A DNA stretch of 64,000 nt from Chitinophaga japonensis (GCF_007830125.1 NZ_VLLG01000003.1:920247-984246); one strand, 5' to 3'; counted from the first letter of the stretch, positions 1-8,363 are shown. The notes: generated from the sequence alone by a model not told the origin. Program-made: numbers and translations.

Positions 1-437
1 TTATGCCCGCTGCCTTTGCGCGGGTCTGCCGCATAGCGGTCGTCCGGCACTATTTCCCACATCTTTTCCGTAACATGATAGGGCCGGTAGCCATCAAATA
101 TTTGAAGGCCCAGTCCTTTTTCCCGCAGCTCCTCCTGTACCGCTTTCAATGCTTTGGCGGCCGGCAGCCGTAATAATACTTTCGGGTGTTTGTACAATAC
201 CTGGTGGGTGAAGTTATTGCGCGTGGCGTACCGGATATCCGTGCGGATACCGGGTATGTAACGGGTAATGTCCACCATGCGCAGGTTGCTGTCTGCCGCG
301 GCCTGCTGCCGGTACAGGGCTGCGCTGTTCACGATGGGGAGTCCGTACTGGTTGAGGGGGATGTCCTGCGCAAAGGCCGGCCGGCAGTAGCAAAGCAGCA
401 GCAGGATACCGGCATATATGTGCATGGATTGCTTCAT
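1..437 (-). CDS. D-alanyl-D-alanine dipeptidase, VanX/DdpX type (partial)
   Basis: The visible 145 codons start at the ATG at 437 and run off the left edge, so the C-terminal part is missing. The protein begins with a signal peptide (MKQSMHIYAG, then a Leu-rich core ending PAFAQD), placing it in the periplasm. The remainder matches the M15D dipeptidase family: DIRYATRNNF near residue 65, FDGYRP near residue 120 (the Arg is a conserved catalytic-site residue) and VPDDRYAADPRKGSGH at the edge. That last stretch holds the first His of the zinc motif SxHxxxxxxD; the Asp and the second metal region lie outside the window. Family members cleave D-Ala-D-Ala in peptidoglycan recycling or glycopeptide resistance. 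No vanH or vanA neighbour is visible, so recycling is the safer reading. It is transcribed divergently from the fucose cluster. Confidence 0.88.
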   Translation of the reverse strand, partial: MKQSMHIYAGILLLLCYCRPAFAQDIPLNQYGLPIVNSAALYRQQAAADSNLRMVDITRYIPGIRTDIRYATRNNFTHQVLYKHPKVLLRLPAAKALKAVQEELREKGLGLQIFDGYRPYHVTEKMWEIVPDDRYAADPRKGSGH

Positions 438-494
438 ATTTACTCAATTTTCTTAAAAATAGTGAAGAAAGTATACAATACAGTTAAAAAACAA

Positions 495-526
495 TTGTAA
501 TACCCTGGTTTTAATCGGTATTTTAG
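495..526 (+). promoter_or_regulatory. Candidate promoter of the fucose cluster
   Basis: TTG at 495-497 and TATTTTAG at 519-526 are separated by 21 nt. This fits the Bacteroidota sigma-factor consensus (TTTG, then TAnnTTTG) with one mismatch in the -7 box. A start near 533 would leave a leader of about 17 nt before the ATG at 550. The -7 box overlaps a 6-bp inverted repeat (AATACC/GGTATT around 500-522), which could be an operator. Confidence 0.45.
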
Positions 527-549
527 AACCCTTAAAACTATAGGGAAGT

Positions 550-1332
550 ATGAGCTTATTCCGGTTAGATAACAAGGTGGCCGTAGTGACAGGCGCCGGC
601 AGCGGTATTGGCCAGGCGGTAGCCAGGTGCTTTGCTGCGCAGGGCGCCATTGTGCATATTATAGAGCTGAACGAGGATGGCGGGAAAGGTACGGTAGAGG
701 AGATCAAAGCAGCCGGCGGACAGGCGCAGGTGCACGCCTGTAACGTAGCCATGCAGGAAGAGGTGATAAAGATCATGGGCGCCATACAGGCCATATCCGG
801 CCGTATCGACATACTGGTGAACTGTGCCGGCATTGCGCACATCGGCAAGCTGGAAACTACTTCCGAAGCGGATTTTGAGCGCGTGTTCCAGGTAAATGTA
901 AAAGGCACCTACAACTGCATGTATGCAGTGATCGGGCAGATGAAGGAGCAGGGCGGCGGCGTGATCCTGAATGTGGCTTCTGTTGCGTCCAGTGTAGGTA
1001 TCCCGGACCGTTTCGCCTATTCCATGAGCAAGGGCGCCGTGCTTACCATGACCCTTTCTGTAGCAAAAGATTATATACATGATAATATCCGCTGCAACTG
1101 CATATCGCCCGCGCGGGTGCATACGCCGTTTGTAGACGGGTTCCTGCAAAAGAACTATCCCGGCAGGGAACAGGAGATGTTTGAAAAACTGTCAAAGACC
1201 CAACCCATCGGCCGTATGGCCAGGCCCGACGAGGTAGCCTGGCTGTCGCTGTACCTGTGCTCCGACCAGGCGGGCTTCGTTACCGGCTGCGATTACCCGA
1301 TTGATGGCGGTTTTCTGAAATTGAATAACTGA
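550..1332 (+). CDS. SDR oxidoreductase, probable 2-keto-3-deoxy-L-fuconate 4-dehydrogenase
   Basis: Classical short-chain dehydrogenase of 260 aa. It shows the NAD(P)-binding TGAGSGIG at residues 14-21, NCAG at 91-94, a catalytic Ser near 144, and the YSMSK pair Tyr157/Lys161. The acidic residue after beta-2 (HIIELNED near 36-43) favours NAD over NADP. It opens the fucose gene set, and the second SDR (4281-5060) is the better match to L-fucose dehydrogenase. The remaining oxidation in the non-phosphorylative fucose route, 2-keto-3-deoxy-L-fuconate to the 2,4-diketo acid, is therefore the most economical assignment. That role is inferred from context; the SDR family call is certain. A following hydrolase (2199-3056) would use its product. 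Confidence 0.78.
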   Translation: MSLFRLDNKVAVVTGAGSGIGQAVARCFAAQGAIVHIIELNEDGGKGTVEEIKAAGGQAQVHACNVAMQEEVIKIMGAIQAISGRIDILVNCAGIAHIGKLETTSEADFERVFQVNVKGTYNCMYAVIGQMKEQGGGVILNVASVASSVGIPDRFAYSMSKGAVLTMTLSVAKDYIHDNIRCNCISPARVHTPFVDGFLQKNYPGREQEMFEKLSKTQPIGRMARPDEVAWLSLYLCSDQAGFVTGCDYPIDGGFLKLNN

Positions 1333-1368
1333 TACGGCTTATCTTGCAGGATATTATAAGTTCTCATC

Positions 1369-2115
1369 ATGCAATATTTTAAGAAAGCAGTATTAGCCGC
1401 AGCCATTGCCCTGGGCATGGCGGCCTGCCAGTCAGGCACAAAACCCGCCACCGAACAGGAAGCCGGTGCTGAATTAACCCCGGCGGAACCGGCGGGCACC
1501 ATACAAGTGTCATTTACACACGAAAATGATACGCAGCAGGTAAAGATACACTTTACCATAGGCGACCAGGCAGTAGAAAAATCATTCGACCTGCCCCTGG
1601 CGAAAGATGTGGATAAGGAAGACCTGTACCGTACTGTATGGGACAAGCCCAACAGTTGCTACATAGGTGTGCTGAAGCAGAACCGCTCCACCCGTTACTA
1701 TCATGCCAGCCAGAAAGAGGATGGCGACCTGCAGATATTCCAGGTAGGCACGCCGCCGGCTGCCGTGTGGCACTACGCGGAAGGTGAGCTGGGCCTGGGT
1801 AAGATCAGCGCGAAGAAGGAGCTGACGGAAAGCTACCAGAAAAACCTCCAGTCGGGCAAGATCATCGCGGATTTTATCGTGCGCCTGGAACCGGCCACCA
1901 GCGAGGACTCTGTAACGTTGTACACCGAGTTTGGCGGTGTGAACAGGCGGCAAACGCTGGCCGTGCCCAAAGGCTATGTGCCCATGATACAGCTCACCGG
2001 CGAAGCAGACCACTGCATATTCGGCCTGCGCCGAGACGACGGGTTTGACGCCGTGCTGGATATCAGGGTGCGGGATGGCAACCTGCAGCTCACGGAAGTA
2101 GGAAGGGTATTTTAA
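1369..2115 (+). CDS. Hypothetical lipoprotein
   Basis: The 248-aa product has a clear lipoprotein signal: MQYFKKAVLA, an Ala-rich core and lipobox GMAAC with Cys20. A Thr/Glu/Pro-rich linker follows (about 21-45), then a beta-rich C-terminal part with two similar halves of roughly 95 residues: SFTHENDTQQVKIHFTIGD near 50 and IVRLEPATSEDSVTLYTEFGG near 170. I do not recognise a family. It lies 36 nt downstream of the first SDR gene and is followed by an inverted repeat before the FAH-type gene. It therefore interrupts the enzyme order of the fucose cluster and may have no catalytic role there. Confidence 0.8.
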   Translation: MQYFKKAVLAAAIALGMAACQSGTKPATEQEAGAELTPAEPAGTIQVSFTHENDTQQVKIHFTIGDQAVEKSFDLPLAKDVDKEDLYRTVWDKPNSCYIGVLKQNRSTRYYHASQKEDGDLQIFQVGTPPAAVWHYAEGELGLGKISAKKELTESYQKNLQSGKIIADFIVRLEPATSEDSVTLYTEFGGVNRRQTLAVPKGYVPMIQLTGEADHCIFGLRRDDGFDAVLDIRVRDGNLQLTEVGRVF

Positions 2116-2116
2116 T

Positions 2117-2167
2117 AGTGAATAGTGAAAGGTGAATAGTGAAAAGATTCACCTTTCACTATTCACC
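2117..2167. repeat. Heptad palindrome 1 (AGTGAAT-type units)
   Basis: Perfect 20-bp inverted repeat: left arm 2118-2137, right arm 2147-2166, 9-nt loop. Both arms consist of 7-nt units in register: four on the left (AGTGAAT, then AGTGAAA, etc., 2117-2144) and three on the right (ATTCACC, then TTTCACT, etc., 2147-2167). It starts one base after the lipoprotein stop codon and lies 31 nt before the FAH-family start, between co-directional genes. Confidence 0.9.
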
Positions 2168-2198
2168 AACGCAATAATTAAATGAACAATTATCAACG

Positions 2199-3056
2199 AT
2201 GAAACTGATACGATTCGGACAACCGGGCGAGGAAAAACCGGGCATAGTTACAGCGGAAGGCAGCTTTGACGTAAGCGCTTTCGGAGAGGATTACGGAGAG
2301 AAATTTTTTGCTGCCAACGGCCTGGAACGCCTGGCCCAGTGGTGGGCCGCCAACAGCGGCAGCGCACCCCGCATACCGGAAGGCGTACGCCTGGGGCCTC
2401 CCCTGCAGCGTCCTTCCAAGATCATCTGCATTGGCCTGAACTATGCAGACCACGCTAAGGAGAGCAATATGCAACTGCCCACGGAACCGATCGTGTTCTT
2501 TAAAAGCACCTCTTCACTGGTAGGACCGGATGACAACCTGGTGATACCCAGGAACAGCAAAAAAACGGACTGGGAAGTGGAGCTGGCCGTAGTGATCGGC
2601 AAAAAGGCCTCCTACGTGGAAGAGAAAGATGCGATGGACTACGTGGCCGGCTATGCGCTGCATAACGACTACAGCGAGCGTGAATTCCAGTTGGAGCGCA
2701 ACGGGCAGTGGGTAAAGGGCAAAAGCGCCGATACCTTTGCTCCCCTGGGCCCCTGGCTGGTGACCAAAGACGAGATCAGCGATGTAAACAAGCTGCGCAT
2801 CTGGCTGAGCCTGAACGGTAAAATGGTGCAGGACGGCAACACGGCCAACCTCATTTTCAAAGTACCGTTCCTGGTGCATTATCTCAGCCAGTTCATGACC
2901 CTGCTGCCCGGCGATGTGATCTCTACCGGTACGCCCGCCGGCGTAGGCCTGGGTATGAACCCGCAGGTATATATTAAAGAAGGCGATGTGATGGAGCTGG
3001 GCATTGACGGCCTGGGCACCTCCCGCCAGCAGGCAGTGGCCTGGAAGCCCGAATAA
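2199..3056 (+). CDS. Fumarylacetoacetate-hydrolase family protein, probable 2,4-diketo-3-deoxy-L-fuconate hydrolase
   Basis: The 285-aa protein has an N-terminal part of about 70 residues and a C-terminal FAH catalytic fold. Metal ligands of the family are visible: WEVEL (Glu126, Glu128) and HNDYSE (Asp157). GLNYADHAKE near 79-88 and the C-terminal STGTPAGVG (about 245-253) are signatures of the FahA/HpcE/acylpyruvase group. In the non-phosphorylative L-fucose pathway a member of this family splits 2,4-diketo-3-deoxy-L-fuconate into pyruvate and L-lactate. The flanking mutarotase, lactonase and dehydrogenases make that the best substrate guess. An acylpyruvase or related diketo-acid hydrolase is the alternative. 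Confidence 0.85.
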   Translation: MKLIRFGQPGEEKPGIVTAEGSFDVSAFGEDYGEKFFAANGLERLAQWWAANSGSAPRIPEGVRLGPPLQRPSKIICIGLNYADHAKESNMQLPTEPIVFFKSTSSLVGPDDNLVIPRNSKKTDWEVELAVVIGKKASYVEEKDAMDYVAGYALHNDYSEREFQLERNGQWVKGKSADTFAPLGPWLVTKDEISDVNKLRIWLSLNGKMVQDGNTANLIFKVPFLVHYLSQFMTLLPGDVISTGTPAGVGLGMNPQVYIKEGDVMELGIDGLGTSRQQAVAWKPE

Positions 3057-3093
3057 GCAGCCTGTTTTATTGACCATTAAATTTGTAAATTCC

Positions 3094-3423
3094 ATGCAAC
3101 GTTACTGTCTGGCGCTGGATCTGAAAGATGATCCCCAACTGATAGCAGAATATGAAAAATACCACGAGGCGGTATGGCCTGAAATACTGCAAAGCCTCCG
3201 GGACAGCGGTATTGAGCGGATGGAAATATACCGCGTCATGAACCGCCTGTTCCTGGTCATGGAGGTGAACGACACTTTTTCCCTGGAAAAGAAAGCCGCC
3301 GCTGATGCTGCCAACCCCAAAGTACAGGAATGGGAGCAGCTCATGTGGAAGTACCAGGAAGCCCTGCCCATTGCGGCGCCGGGACAGAAATGGGTGAAGG
3401 CGGATAAGGTATTTTCGTTATGA
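3094..3423 (+). CDS. L-rhamnose mutarotase-family protein, probable L-fucose mutarotase
   Basis: The small 109-aa protein matches the RhaM/DUF718 family of alpha/beta-barrel mutarotases: MQRYCLALDL, YHEAVWPEI (His24 corresponds to the catalytic His of RhaM), IYRVMNRLFLVMEV and the C-terminal EWEQLMWKYQ. I start it at 3094. The in-frame codon at 3004 lies inside the previous gene and would add non-conserved residues. It should interconvert anomers of a 6-deoxy sugar, here L-fucose given its neighbours. Its stop overlaps the next ATG as ATGA (3420-3423), so translation is probably coupled to the lactonase. Confidence 0.85.
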   Translation: MQRYCLALDLKDDPQLIAEYEKYHEAVWPEILQSLRDSGIERMEIYRVMNRLFLVMEVNDTFSLEKKAAADAANPKVQEWEQLMWKYQEALPIAAPGQKWVKADKVFSL

Positions 3424-4259
3424 GAACTGATATGATAATAGATTCCCACCAGCATTTCTGGCAGTATCACCCGGTAAAGGATGCCTGGATCACGGACGAT
3501 ATGAAAGTGATCCAGCGGGATTTCCTGCCGCCGGACCTGCAGCCTGTGCTGGAGCAGAACGGGGTGGACGGTTGCGTGGCCGTACAGGCTGACCAGTCTG
3601 AAACGGAAACGCAGTTCCTGCTGGACCTTGCTGCCGCTCATCCTTTTATTAAAGGCGTGGTAGGCTGGACAGACCTGCGCGCACCGGACCTGGCCACAAA
3701 GCTGGAGCGCTATGCCGGGGCCGGCAAGCTGAAAGGTTTCCGTCACATTGTACAGGGGGAGCCTGATCCCGATTTCCTGCTGCGGGAGGATTTTTGCAAA
3801 GGCGTACAGGCGCTGGCCTCCTACGATTTTACATACGATATACTGATATATCCCATACAACTGCCTGCTGCGGAGAAATTCGTACAGCGGTTCCCGTTGC
3901 AGCGCCTGGTGATCGATCATATGGCCAAGCCCTATTGCAAGACCGGCGATATCGCGGAGTGGGAAAAAAGTATGCGCGCCATTGCGCAGTCACCTAATGT
4001 GTACTGCAAAATAAGCGGGCTGGTAACGGAGGCCGACTGGCAGCGCTGGCAACCGGCGGACTTTGCGCCCTACCTGGACGTAGTGCTGGACGCTTTTGGG
4101 CCGCAACGCCTGATGTACGGCTCCGACTGGCCGGTATGCCTGGTGGCGGCGGAGTATGCGCAGGTAAAAGGTATTGTCACGGATTATATCAGCCGCCTGG
4201 GCGCAGCCGAACAGGCCGCCATCATGGGTGGCAATGCCACCGCATTTTACAAATTGTAA
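3420..4259 (+). CDS. Amidohydrolase-family L-fuconolactonase (probable)
   Basis: The 279-aa protein belongs to the Amidohydro_2 / COG3618 lactonase group: IIDSHQHFW at residues 6-14 carries the HxH metal motif, FRHIVQGE near 107-114 and LVIDHMAKP near 160-170 carry further ligands, and MYGSDWPVC near 231-239 holds the catalytic Asp. Such enzymes open sugar-1,4-lactones. In this cluster the lactone from L-fucose dehydrogenase would be hydrolysed to L-fuconate. I keep the ATG at 3420 because it overlaps the previous stop (ATGA); the ATG at 3432 is an alternative that leaves the HxH motif intact. Confidence 0.87.
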   Translation: MRTDMIIDSHQHFWQYHPVKDAWITDDMKVIQRDFLPPDLQPVLEQNGVDGCVAVQADQSETETQFLLDLAAAHPFIKGVVGWTDLRAPDLATKLERYAGAGKLKGFRHIVQGEPDPDFLLREDFCKGVQALASYDFTYDILIYPIQLPAAEKFVQRFPLQRLVIDHMAKPYCKTGDIAEWEKSMRAIAQSPNVYCKISGLVTEADWQRWQPADFAPYLDVVLDAFGPQRLMYGSDWPVCLVAAEYAQVKGIVTDYISRLGAAEQAAIMGGNATAFYKL

Positions 4260-4280
4260 CGCTATTAAAACGTATTAACT

Positions 4281-5060
4281 ATGGATCTGGGATTAAAAGA
4301 TAAAGTGATCATTGTAACCGGTGGCGCCAAAGGCATCGGGGAAGCCATTGCCAAACTGGTAGCGGCAGAAGGCGGCATTACAGTTATTGCCGGCAGGAAC
4401 GCCGCGGATAACGAAAAAACAGTGGCCGCCATCCAAAGCAGCGGCGGCAGGGCTTTTGCCATCCAGGCCGAGCTGGGGCAGGTAGCAGATTGCCGCAAGG
4501 TAATAGACACTACCGTGCAGCAGTTTGGCACCATACACGCGCTGGTGAACAATGCCGGTGTGAACGACGGCGTAGGCCTGGAAAACGGCGACCCGGAAAA
4601 GTTCATGGCATCCCTGCAAAAGAACCTGTCGCATTATTACAACCTGGCCCATTATGCATTGCCCTACCTGAAAGCCAACAAGGGCAACATTGTGAATATC
4701 GGCTCAAAGGTGGCCACTACCGGGCAGGGCAACACCTCCGGCTATGCCGCTTCCAAGGGCGCTATCAATGCGCTCACCCGCGAGTGGGCGGTGGAGCTGC
4801 TGCCGTATTCCGTCCGCGTGAATACCGTGATACCGGCGGAGGTATGGACGCCGCTGTATGAAACCTGGATCAATTCCCTGCCCAATCCCAAGGAGAAGCT
4901 GGCTGCTATCGTATCCAAAATACCTTTGGAGCAGCGGATGACCACTTCCGAGGAGATTGCCGCTATGACCGTTTTCCTCTTGTCCGCACAATCTTCCCAC
5001 ACCACGGGGCAGATCGTTTATGTGGATGGCGGGTATACGCACCTGGACAGATCGATATAG
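4281..5060 (+). CDS. L-fucose dehydrogenase (SDR family)
   Basis: Short-chain dehydrogenase of 259 aa: TGGAKGIG (13-20), NNAGVNDGVGL (90-100), Ser142 in NIGSK, and Tyr155/Lys159 in YAASK. The stretches VNNAGVNDG, TTGQGNTSGY, NTVIPAEVWTPLY and the end VDGGYTHLDR are, to my recollection, characteristic of bacterial L-fucose dehydrogenases such as the Burkholderia enzyme. This makes the assignment stronger than for a generic SDR. It oxidises L-fucose to L-fucono-lactone with NAD(P). It follows the lactonase by 21 nt and precedes the permease by 51 nt. Confidence 0.88.
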   Translation: MDLGLKDKVIIVTGGAKGIGEAIAKLVAAEGGITVIAGRNAADNEKTVAAIQSSGGRAFAIQAELGQVADCRKVIDTTVQQFGTIHALVNNAGVNDGVGLENGDPEKFMASLQKNLSHYYNLAHYALPYLKANKGNIVNIGSKVATTGQGNTSGYAASKGAINALTREWAVELLPYSVRVNTVIPAEVWTPLYETWINSLPNPKEKLAAIVSKIPLEQRMTTSEEIAAMTVFLLSAQSSHTTGQIVYVDGGYTHLDRSI

Positions 5061-5095
5061 GAGGTGAGAAGTAAGAAGTGATAAATAATAAACCA
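5061..5095. repeat. Single heptad arm without partner (GAAGTAA-type units)
   Basis: Five consecutive 7-nt units (GAGGTGA, then GAAGTAA, then GAAGTGA and two more diverged ones) start immediately after the dehydrogenase stop codon. I see no complementary arm before fucP. It looks like half of the heptad palindromes found elsewhere in the window. Confidence 0.5.
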
Positions 5096-5111
5096 CTAAA
5101 TTATTCATACT

Positions 5112-6356
5112 ATGGCCGGCGCCACTGTTTCCACGTCTTCCGTTACTGCTGTAACGGATAGCAAAAAAAGTTACCTGTTCCCTTTCATACTGGTTACCAG
5201 CCTGTTCTTTCTTTGGGGGCTGGCTTACGGCCTGCTGGATGTGCTGAACAAGCATTTCCAGGAAGTGCTGAATATTACCAAAACCCGGTCTACCCTGCTG
5301 CAACTGGCCTATTTTGGCGCGTATTTCCTGATGGCGCTACCGGCAGGGTTGTTCATGAATAAGTATGGCTATAAGCGGGGGATCATACTGGGGTTGCTGT
5401 TGTATGCAGTGGGGGCTTTCCTGTTTTATCCGTCTGCGCATTACGCCAACTTTGAATTTTTCCTGCTGGCCCTGTTCATCCTGGCCAGCGGGCTTACCTG
5501 CCTGGAAACAGCGGCCAACCCTTATGTAACGGTATTGGGCAGCCGGGAAACATCCGAATTCCGGCTGAACCTTTCGCAGTGCTTTAACGGAGTGGGCTCG
5601 TTCCTGGGGCCTATCATTGGCGGGGCATTGTTCTTTGGCGGAAAGGAGGAAGGAGGCAGCAGCGACCTGGCTTCCGTGCAGTTGACCTACATCGTGATAG
5701 GCGTTGTGGTGCTGCTCATCGCCTTGTTCTTTTACAGAACGGCGTTACCGGAGATCAAGGAATCAACACCACAGGATGGAGGGGCTGAACAGGTGGTAGC
5801 CAAACCGCTTTTTGCACATACGCATTTCGTGTGGGGCGTGATAGCGCAGTTCTTCTATGTAGCGGCACAGGTAGGTGTAGGCGCGCTGTTCATCAACTAT
5901 GTAACGGAATACTGGCAGGGCACCAGCAGTGAAAAAGCGGCGTACCTGCTGGCGGTGAGCCTGGCGCTGTTCACTGCCGGCCGTTTTGTAGGCACCGCTA
6001 TCATGAAAACGGTGGCGCCCAACAAACTGTTGTCGTTATATGCCGTCATTAACGTGGTGCTGTGCGCCATCGTAATGATGGGCAAAGGCGCGCTTTCCGT
6101 ATATGCGTTAATGGCAGTGTTCTTCTTCATGTCCATCATGTTCCCCACCATTTTTGCGCTGGGCGTAAAGGACCTGGGAGCACATACCAAGAAGGGCGGC
6201 GCTTTCATCATTATGTCTATCGTAGGTGGCGCGGTAGTGCCTTACGTAATGGGCCTGGTGGCAGACGGACGGTCCACTGCTACGTCCTACATTGTACCGC
6301 TGTTGTGCTTTGCCGTGGTGTTTTACTACGGCTGGAGGGGCTACAGACGAAAATAG
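5112..6356 (+). CDS. fucP: L-fucose:H+ symporter family permease (MFS)
   Basis: The 414-aa membrane protein has about twelve hydrophobic segments. It carries the FucP/GluP sub-family signatures: FFLWGLAYGLLDVLNKHFQ (residues about 33-51), the MFS loop NKYGYKRG after TM2, and LETAANPYVTVLG near 137-149, which in FucP-type carriers contributes to the substrate site. It imports L-fucose (or a related hexose) by proton symport across the inner membrane. As last gene of the cluster it supplies substrate to the dehydrogenase just upstream. Family members also carry glucose/galactose; the fucose choice rests on context. Confidence 0.85.
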   Translation: MAGATVSTSSVTAVTDSKKSYLFPFILVTSLFFLWGLAYGLLDVLNKHFQEVLNITKTRSTLLQLAYFGAYFLMALPAGLFMNKYGYKRGIILGLLLYAVGAFLFYPSAHYANFEFFLLALFILASGLTCLETAANPYVTVLGSRETSEFRLNLSQCFNGVGSFLGPIIGGALFFGGKEEGGSSDLASVQLTYIVIGVVVLLIALFFYRTALPEIKESTPQDGGAEQVVAKPLFAHTHFVWGVIAQFFYVAAQVGVGALFINYVTEYWQGTSSEKAAYLLAVSLALFTAGRFVGTAIMKTVAPNKLLSLYAVINVVLCAIVMMGKGALSVYALMAVFFFMSIMFPTIFALGVKDLGAHTKKGGAFIIMSIVGGAVVPYVMGLVADGRSTATSYIVPLLCFAVVFYYGWRGYRRK

Positions 6357-6423
6357 CGCGATAACAGATTATTACCATACTATTCCGCAAAATCATCGTA
6401 ATTTACTGCTGTAAAACCACGCG

Positions 6424-7191
6424 ATGATGCTGCGGAATTTTATTTGGCGGCTACCGGCCGCCGCCCTCTGCCTCCTCCTGCTATCCGGAAACCTGGCTTG
6501 TACAAAATCCAGCGCTCCGCCTCCGCAAACTGCTTCCCTGCTGCTGACCTTTACCAACGTTGTGGATGGACAGCCCATGGTGCTGCGGGAGCAAACTTAT
6601 ATCAATGCAGCAGGAGAATCCTATAACATCACCGCCTTCAAATATTACATCAGCAATTTTGGGTTGATCAACACGGCGGGAGAGGAGCAACTGCTGCCGC
6701 CGGAATATTACCTGGTAAACGAGGACAGCGCCCAATCTAAAACGATCACGCTGCAGCAGTTGCCGGCCGGCCACTACCAGGGCATTTCCTTTCTGGTAGG
6801 GGTAGACAGTGTACGAAATGTAAGCGGCGCGCAAACCGGCGCACTGGACCCGGTGAACGGCATGTTCTGGACCTGGAACAGTGGCTACATCATGGCCAAG
6901 CTGGAAGGCACTTCGCCGGTATCCACCGCGCCTGCCAACCTCATCCAGTACCATATCGGCGGTTTTAAAGGAGCTTACAACGCGCTGCGCCGGGTAACGC
7001 TCACTTTTCCCCAGGCACTGGAGCTGGCAGCGGACAGTGAAGCTGCCCTGCACCTGCAGGCAGATGCGGAAGCCTGGTTCCAGCCCAATGCGGTGAGCTT
7101 TGCCAGCCTGCCGGCCATCCATACGCCCGGCGCCCAGGCGGCGGCCATAGCGGATAATTACAAGAATATGTTCAGTATAATAGCAGATTGA
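6424..7191 (+). CDS. MbnP-family copper-binding protein
   Basis: The 255-aa lipoprotein has a signal ending LSGNLAC (Cys26). The body resembles MbnP: LLLTFTNVVDGQPM (about 39-52), ITAFKYYISNFGL (about 66-78), PAGHYQGISFLVGVD (about 115-129) and the Trp-rich NGMFWTWNSGYIMAKLEG (about 143-160). MbnP proteins bind copper in the periplasm. In the characterised pair a tryptophan of MbnP is oxidised to kynurenine by the di-haem partner MbnH. The partner gene follows with a stop/start overlap (TTGA, 7188-7191), so the pair is translationally coupled. No methanobactin precursor or MbnB/C is present here. The next ATG (6427) is equally possible as start. Confidence 0.85.
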   Translation: MMLRNFIWRLPAAALCLLLLSGNLACTKSSAPPPQTASLLLTFTNVVDGQPMVLREQTYINAAGESYNITAFKYYISNFGLINTAGEEQLLPPEYYLVNEDSAQSKTITLQQLPAGHYQGISFLVGVDSVRNVSGAQTGALDPVNGMFWTWNSGYIMAKLEGTSPVSTAPANLIQYHIGGFKGAYNALRRVTLTFPQALELAADSEAALHLQADAEAWFQPNAVSFASLPAIHTPGAQAAAIADNYKNMFSIIAD

Positions 7192-8249
7192 GAACTGTAT
7201 ATGTCATAACGATATTTTGCCTGGTGCTGGTGCTGGCCGGTTCGGAAGCCTGCGGCCGCAAAGATGCGGTAACGCCGGAGGAGGAGGGGCCGGAGCCGTA
7301 TACCCTGGAACTGCCGGCAGAGATACCGTCCCCGGCCTATGATTTTTCACAGAACCCGCTGACAAAGCAGGGCATTGCGCTGGGCCGGCACCTGTTTTAC
7401 GATCCAAAACTTTCCCGCGATAGTACCATTTCCTGCGGCTTCTGCCACCAGCAATTTGCGGCTTTCGGGCATTTTGACCATGCATTGTCGCACGGCATTG
7501 AGGGCCGTATTGGCACCCGCTCTGTACCCACATTGTTCAATCTCATCTGGCAAACGGAATTTATGTGGGACGGCGGGGTGAACAACCTGGAAATACAGCC
7601 GCTGACACCCATAACCGATCCTAATGAAATGGGAGAGGACCTGGCCAACCTGCTGCAGCGCCTGCAGGCCGATGCCAATTACCGCAAAATGTTCAGGGCC
7701 GCGTTCGGCACGGAGGAGATCACCAGCCAGCGCCTCTTCAGGGCCCTTACACAATTCATGGCCATTATGGTTTCCTTCGGGTCAAAATATGACAGCGTGA
7801 TGCGGGGCGCTCCCGGTGTGGCTTTTACAGCAGAGGAACAGGCGGGCTACACCATTTTCCGGCAAAAATGCGCAGCCTGCCACCAGGAGCCCTTTTTTAC
7901 GGATTTCAGCTACCGCAATAACGGCCTGCCGTACCTGCCCGCCCTGAATGATGTGGGCCGGATGAAGATCACCAGCAATACGGCCGACTACCTGAAATTC
8001 AAGGTGCCTTCCCTGCGGAATGTGCTGAAAAGTCCGCCCTACATGCATGATGGCCGCTTTTTTGACATTTACCAGGTATTTGCCCAGTACGACCACGGCG
8101 TGGAGCAAAGCAATACCCTGGACCCGCTGGTAAAGAATGGCATTCCCCTTTCGGAATCCGAACAAAGGGCGCTCTATATGTTCCTGAACACCCTCACGGA
8201 CCCCGGCTTTATCAATAACGAGGCATTAAGCGAGATACTGATAGAGTGA
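7188..8249 (+). CDS. MbnH-like di-haem cytochrome c peroxidase-family lipoprotein
   Basis: The 353-aa protein has two c-type haem motifs, CGFCH (83-87) and CAACH (228-232), and the CcpA/MauG family signatures GRHLFYDPKLS (66-76) and FKVPSLRNVLKSPPYMHDG near the C-terminus. The start is TTG at 7188, overlapping the MbnP stop. No in-frame ATG lies near, and the first residues form a signal with a lipobox-like GSEAC (Cys22). MbnH enzymes use peroxide to oxidise a Trp of MbnP. True bacterial peroxidases share the fold, so the MbnH call depends on the coupled MbnP gene. Confidence 0.87.
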   Translation: MRTVYVITIFCLVLVLAGSEACGRKDAVTPEEEGPEPYTLELPAEIPSPAYDFSQNPLTKQGIALGRHLFYDPKLSRDSTISCGFCHQQFAAFGHFDHALSHGIEGRIGTRSVPTLFNLIWQTEFMWDGGVNNLEIQPLTPITDPNEMGEDLANLLQRLQADANYRKMFRAAFGTEEITSQRLFRALTQFMAIMVSFGSKYDSVMRGAPGVAFTAEEQAGYTIFRQKCAACHQEPFFTDFSYRNNGLPYLPALNDVGRMKITSNTADYLKFKVPSLRNVLKSPPYMHDGRFFDIYQVFAQYDHGVEQSNTLDPLVKNGIPLSESEQRALYMFLNTLTDPGFINNEALSEILIE

Positions 8250-8320
8250 GGGGTATTTTACTAATTATATATTGATTGTGTTTTAATATATTTATTCCAA
8301 ATGTGTTAAAATAACACCTG

Positions 8321-8356
8321 TTTGGCCCCGTTTCTAGCATAGTTTTTGTAATTTTG
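8321..8356 (+). promoter_or_regulatory. Promoter of the RlpA-like gene, predicted leaderless
   Basis: TTTG at 8321-8324 and a consensus -7 box TAATTTTG at 8349-8356 are separated by 24 nt. The ATG at 8364 lies only 7 nt past the box, so transcription would begin at or next to the start codon. Confidence 0.55.
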
Positions 8357-8363
8357 CGCCGTG

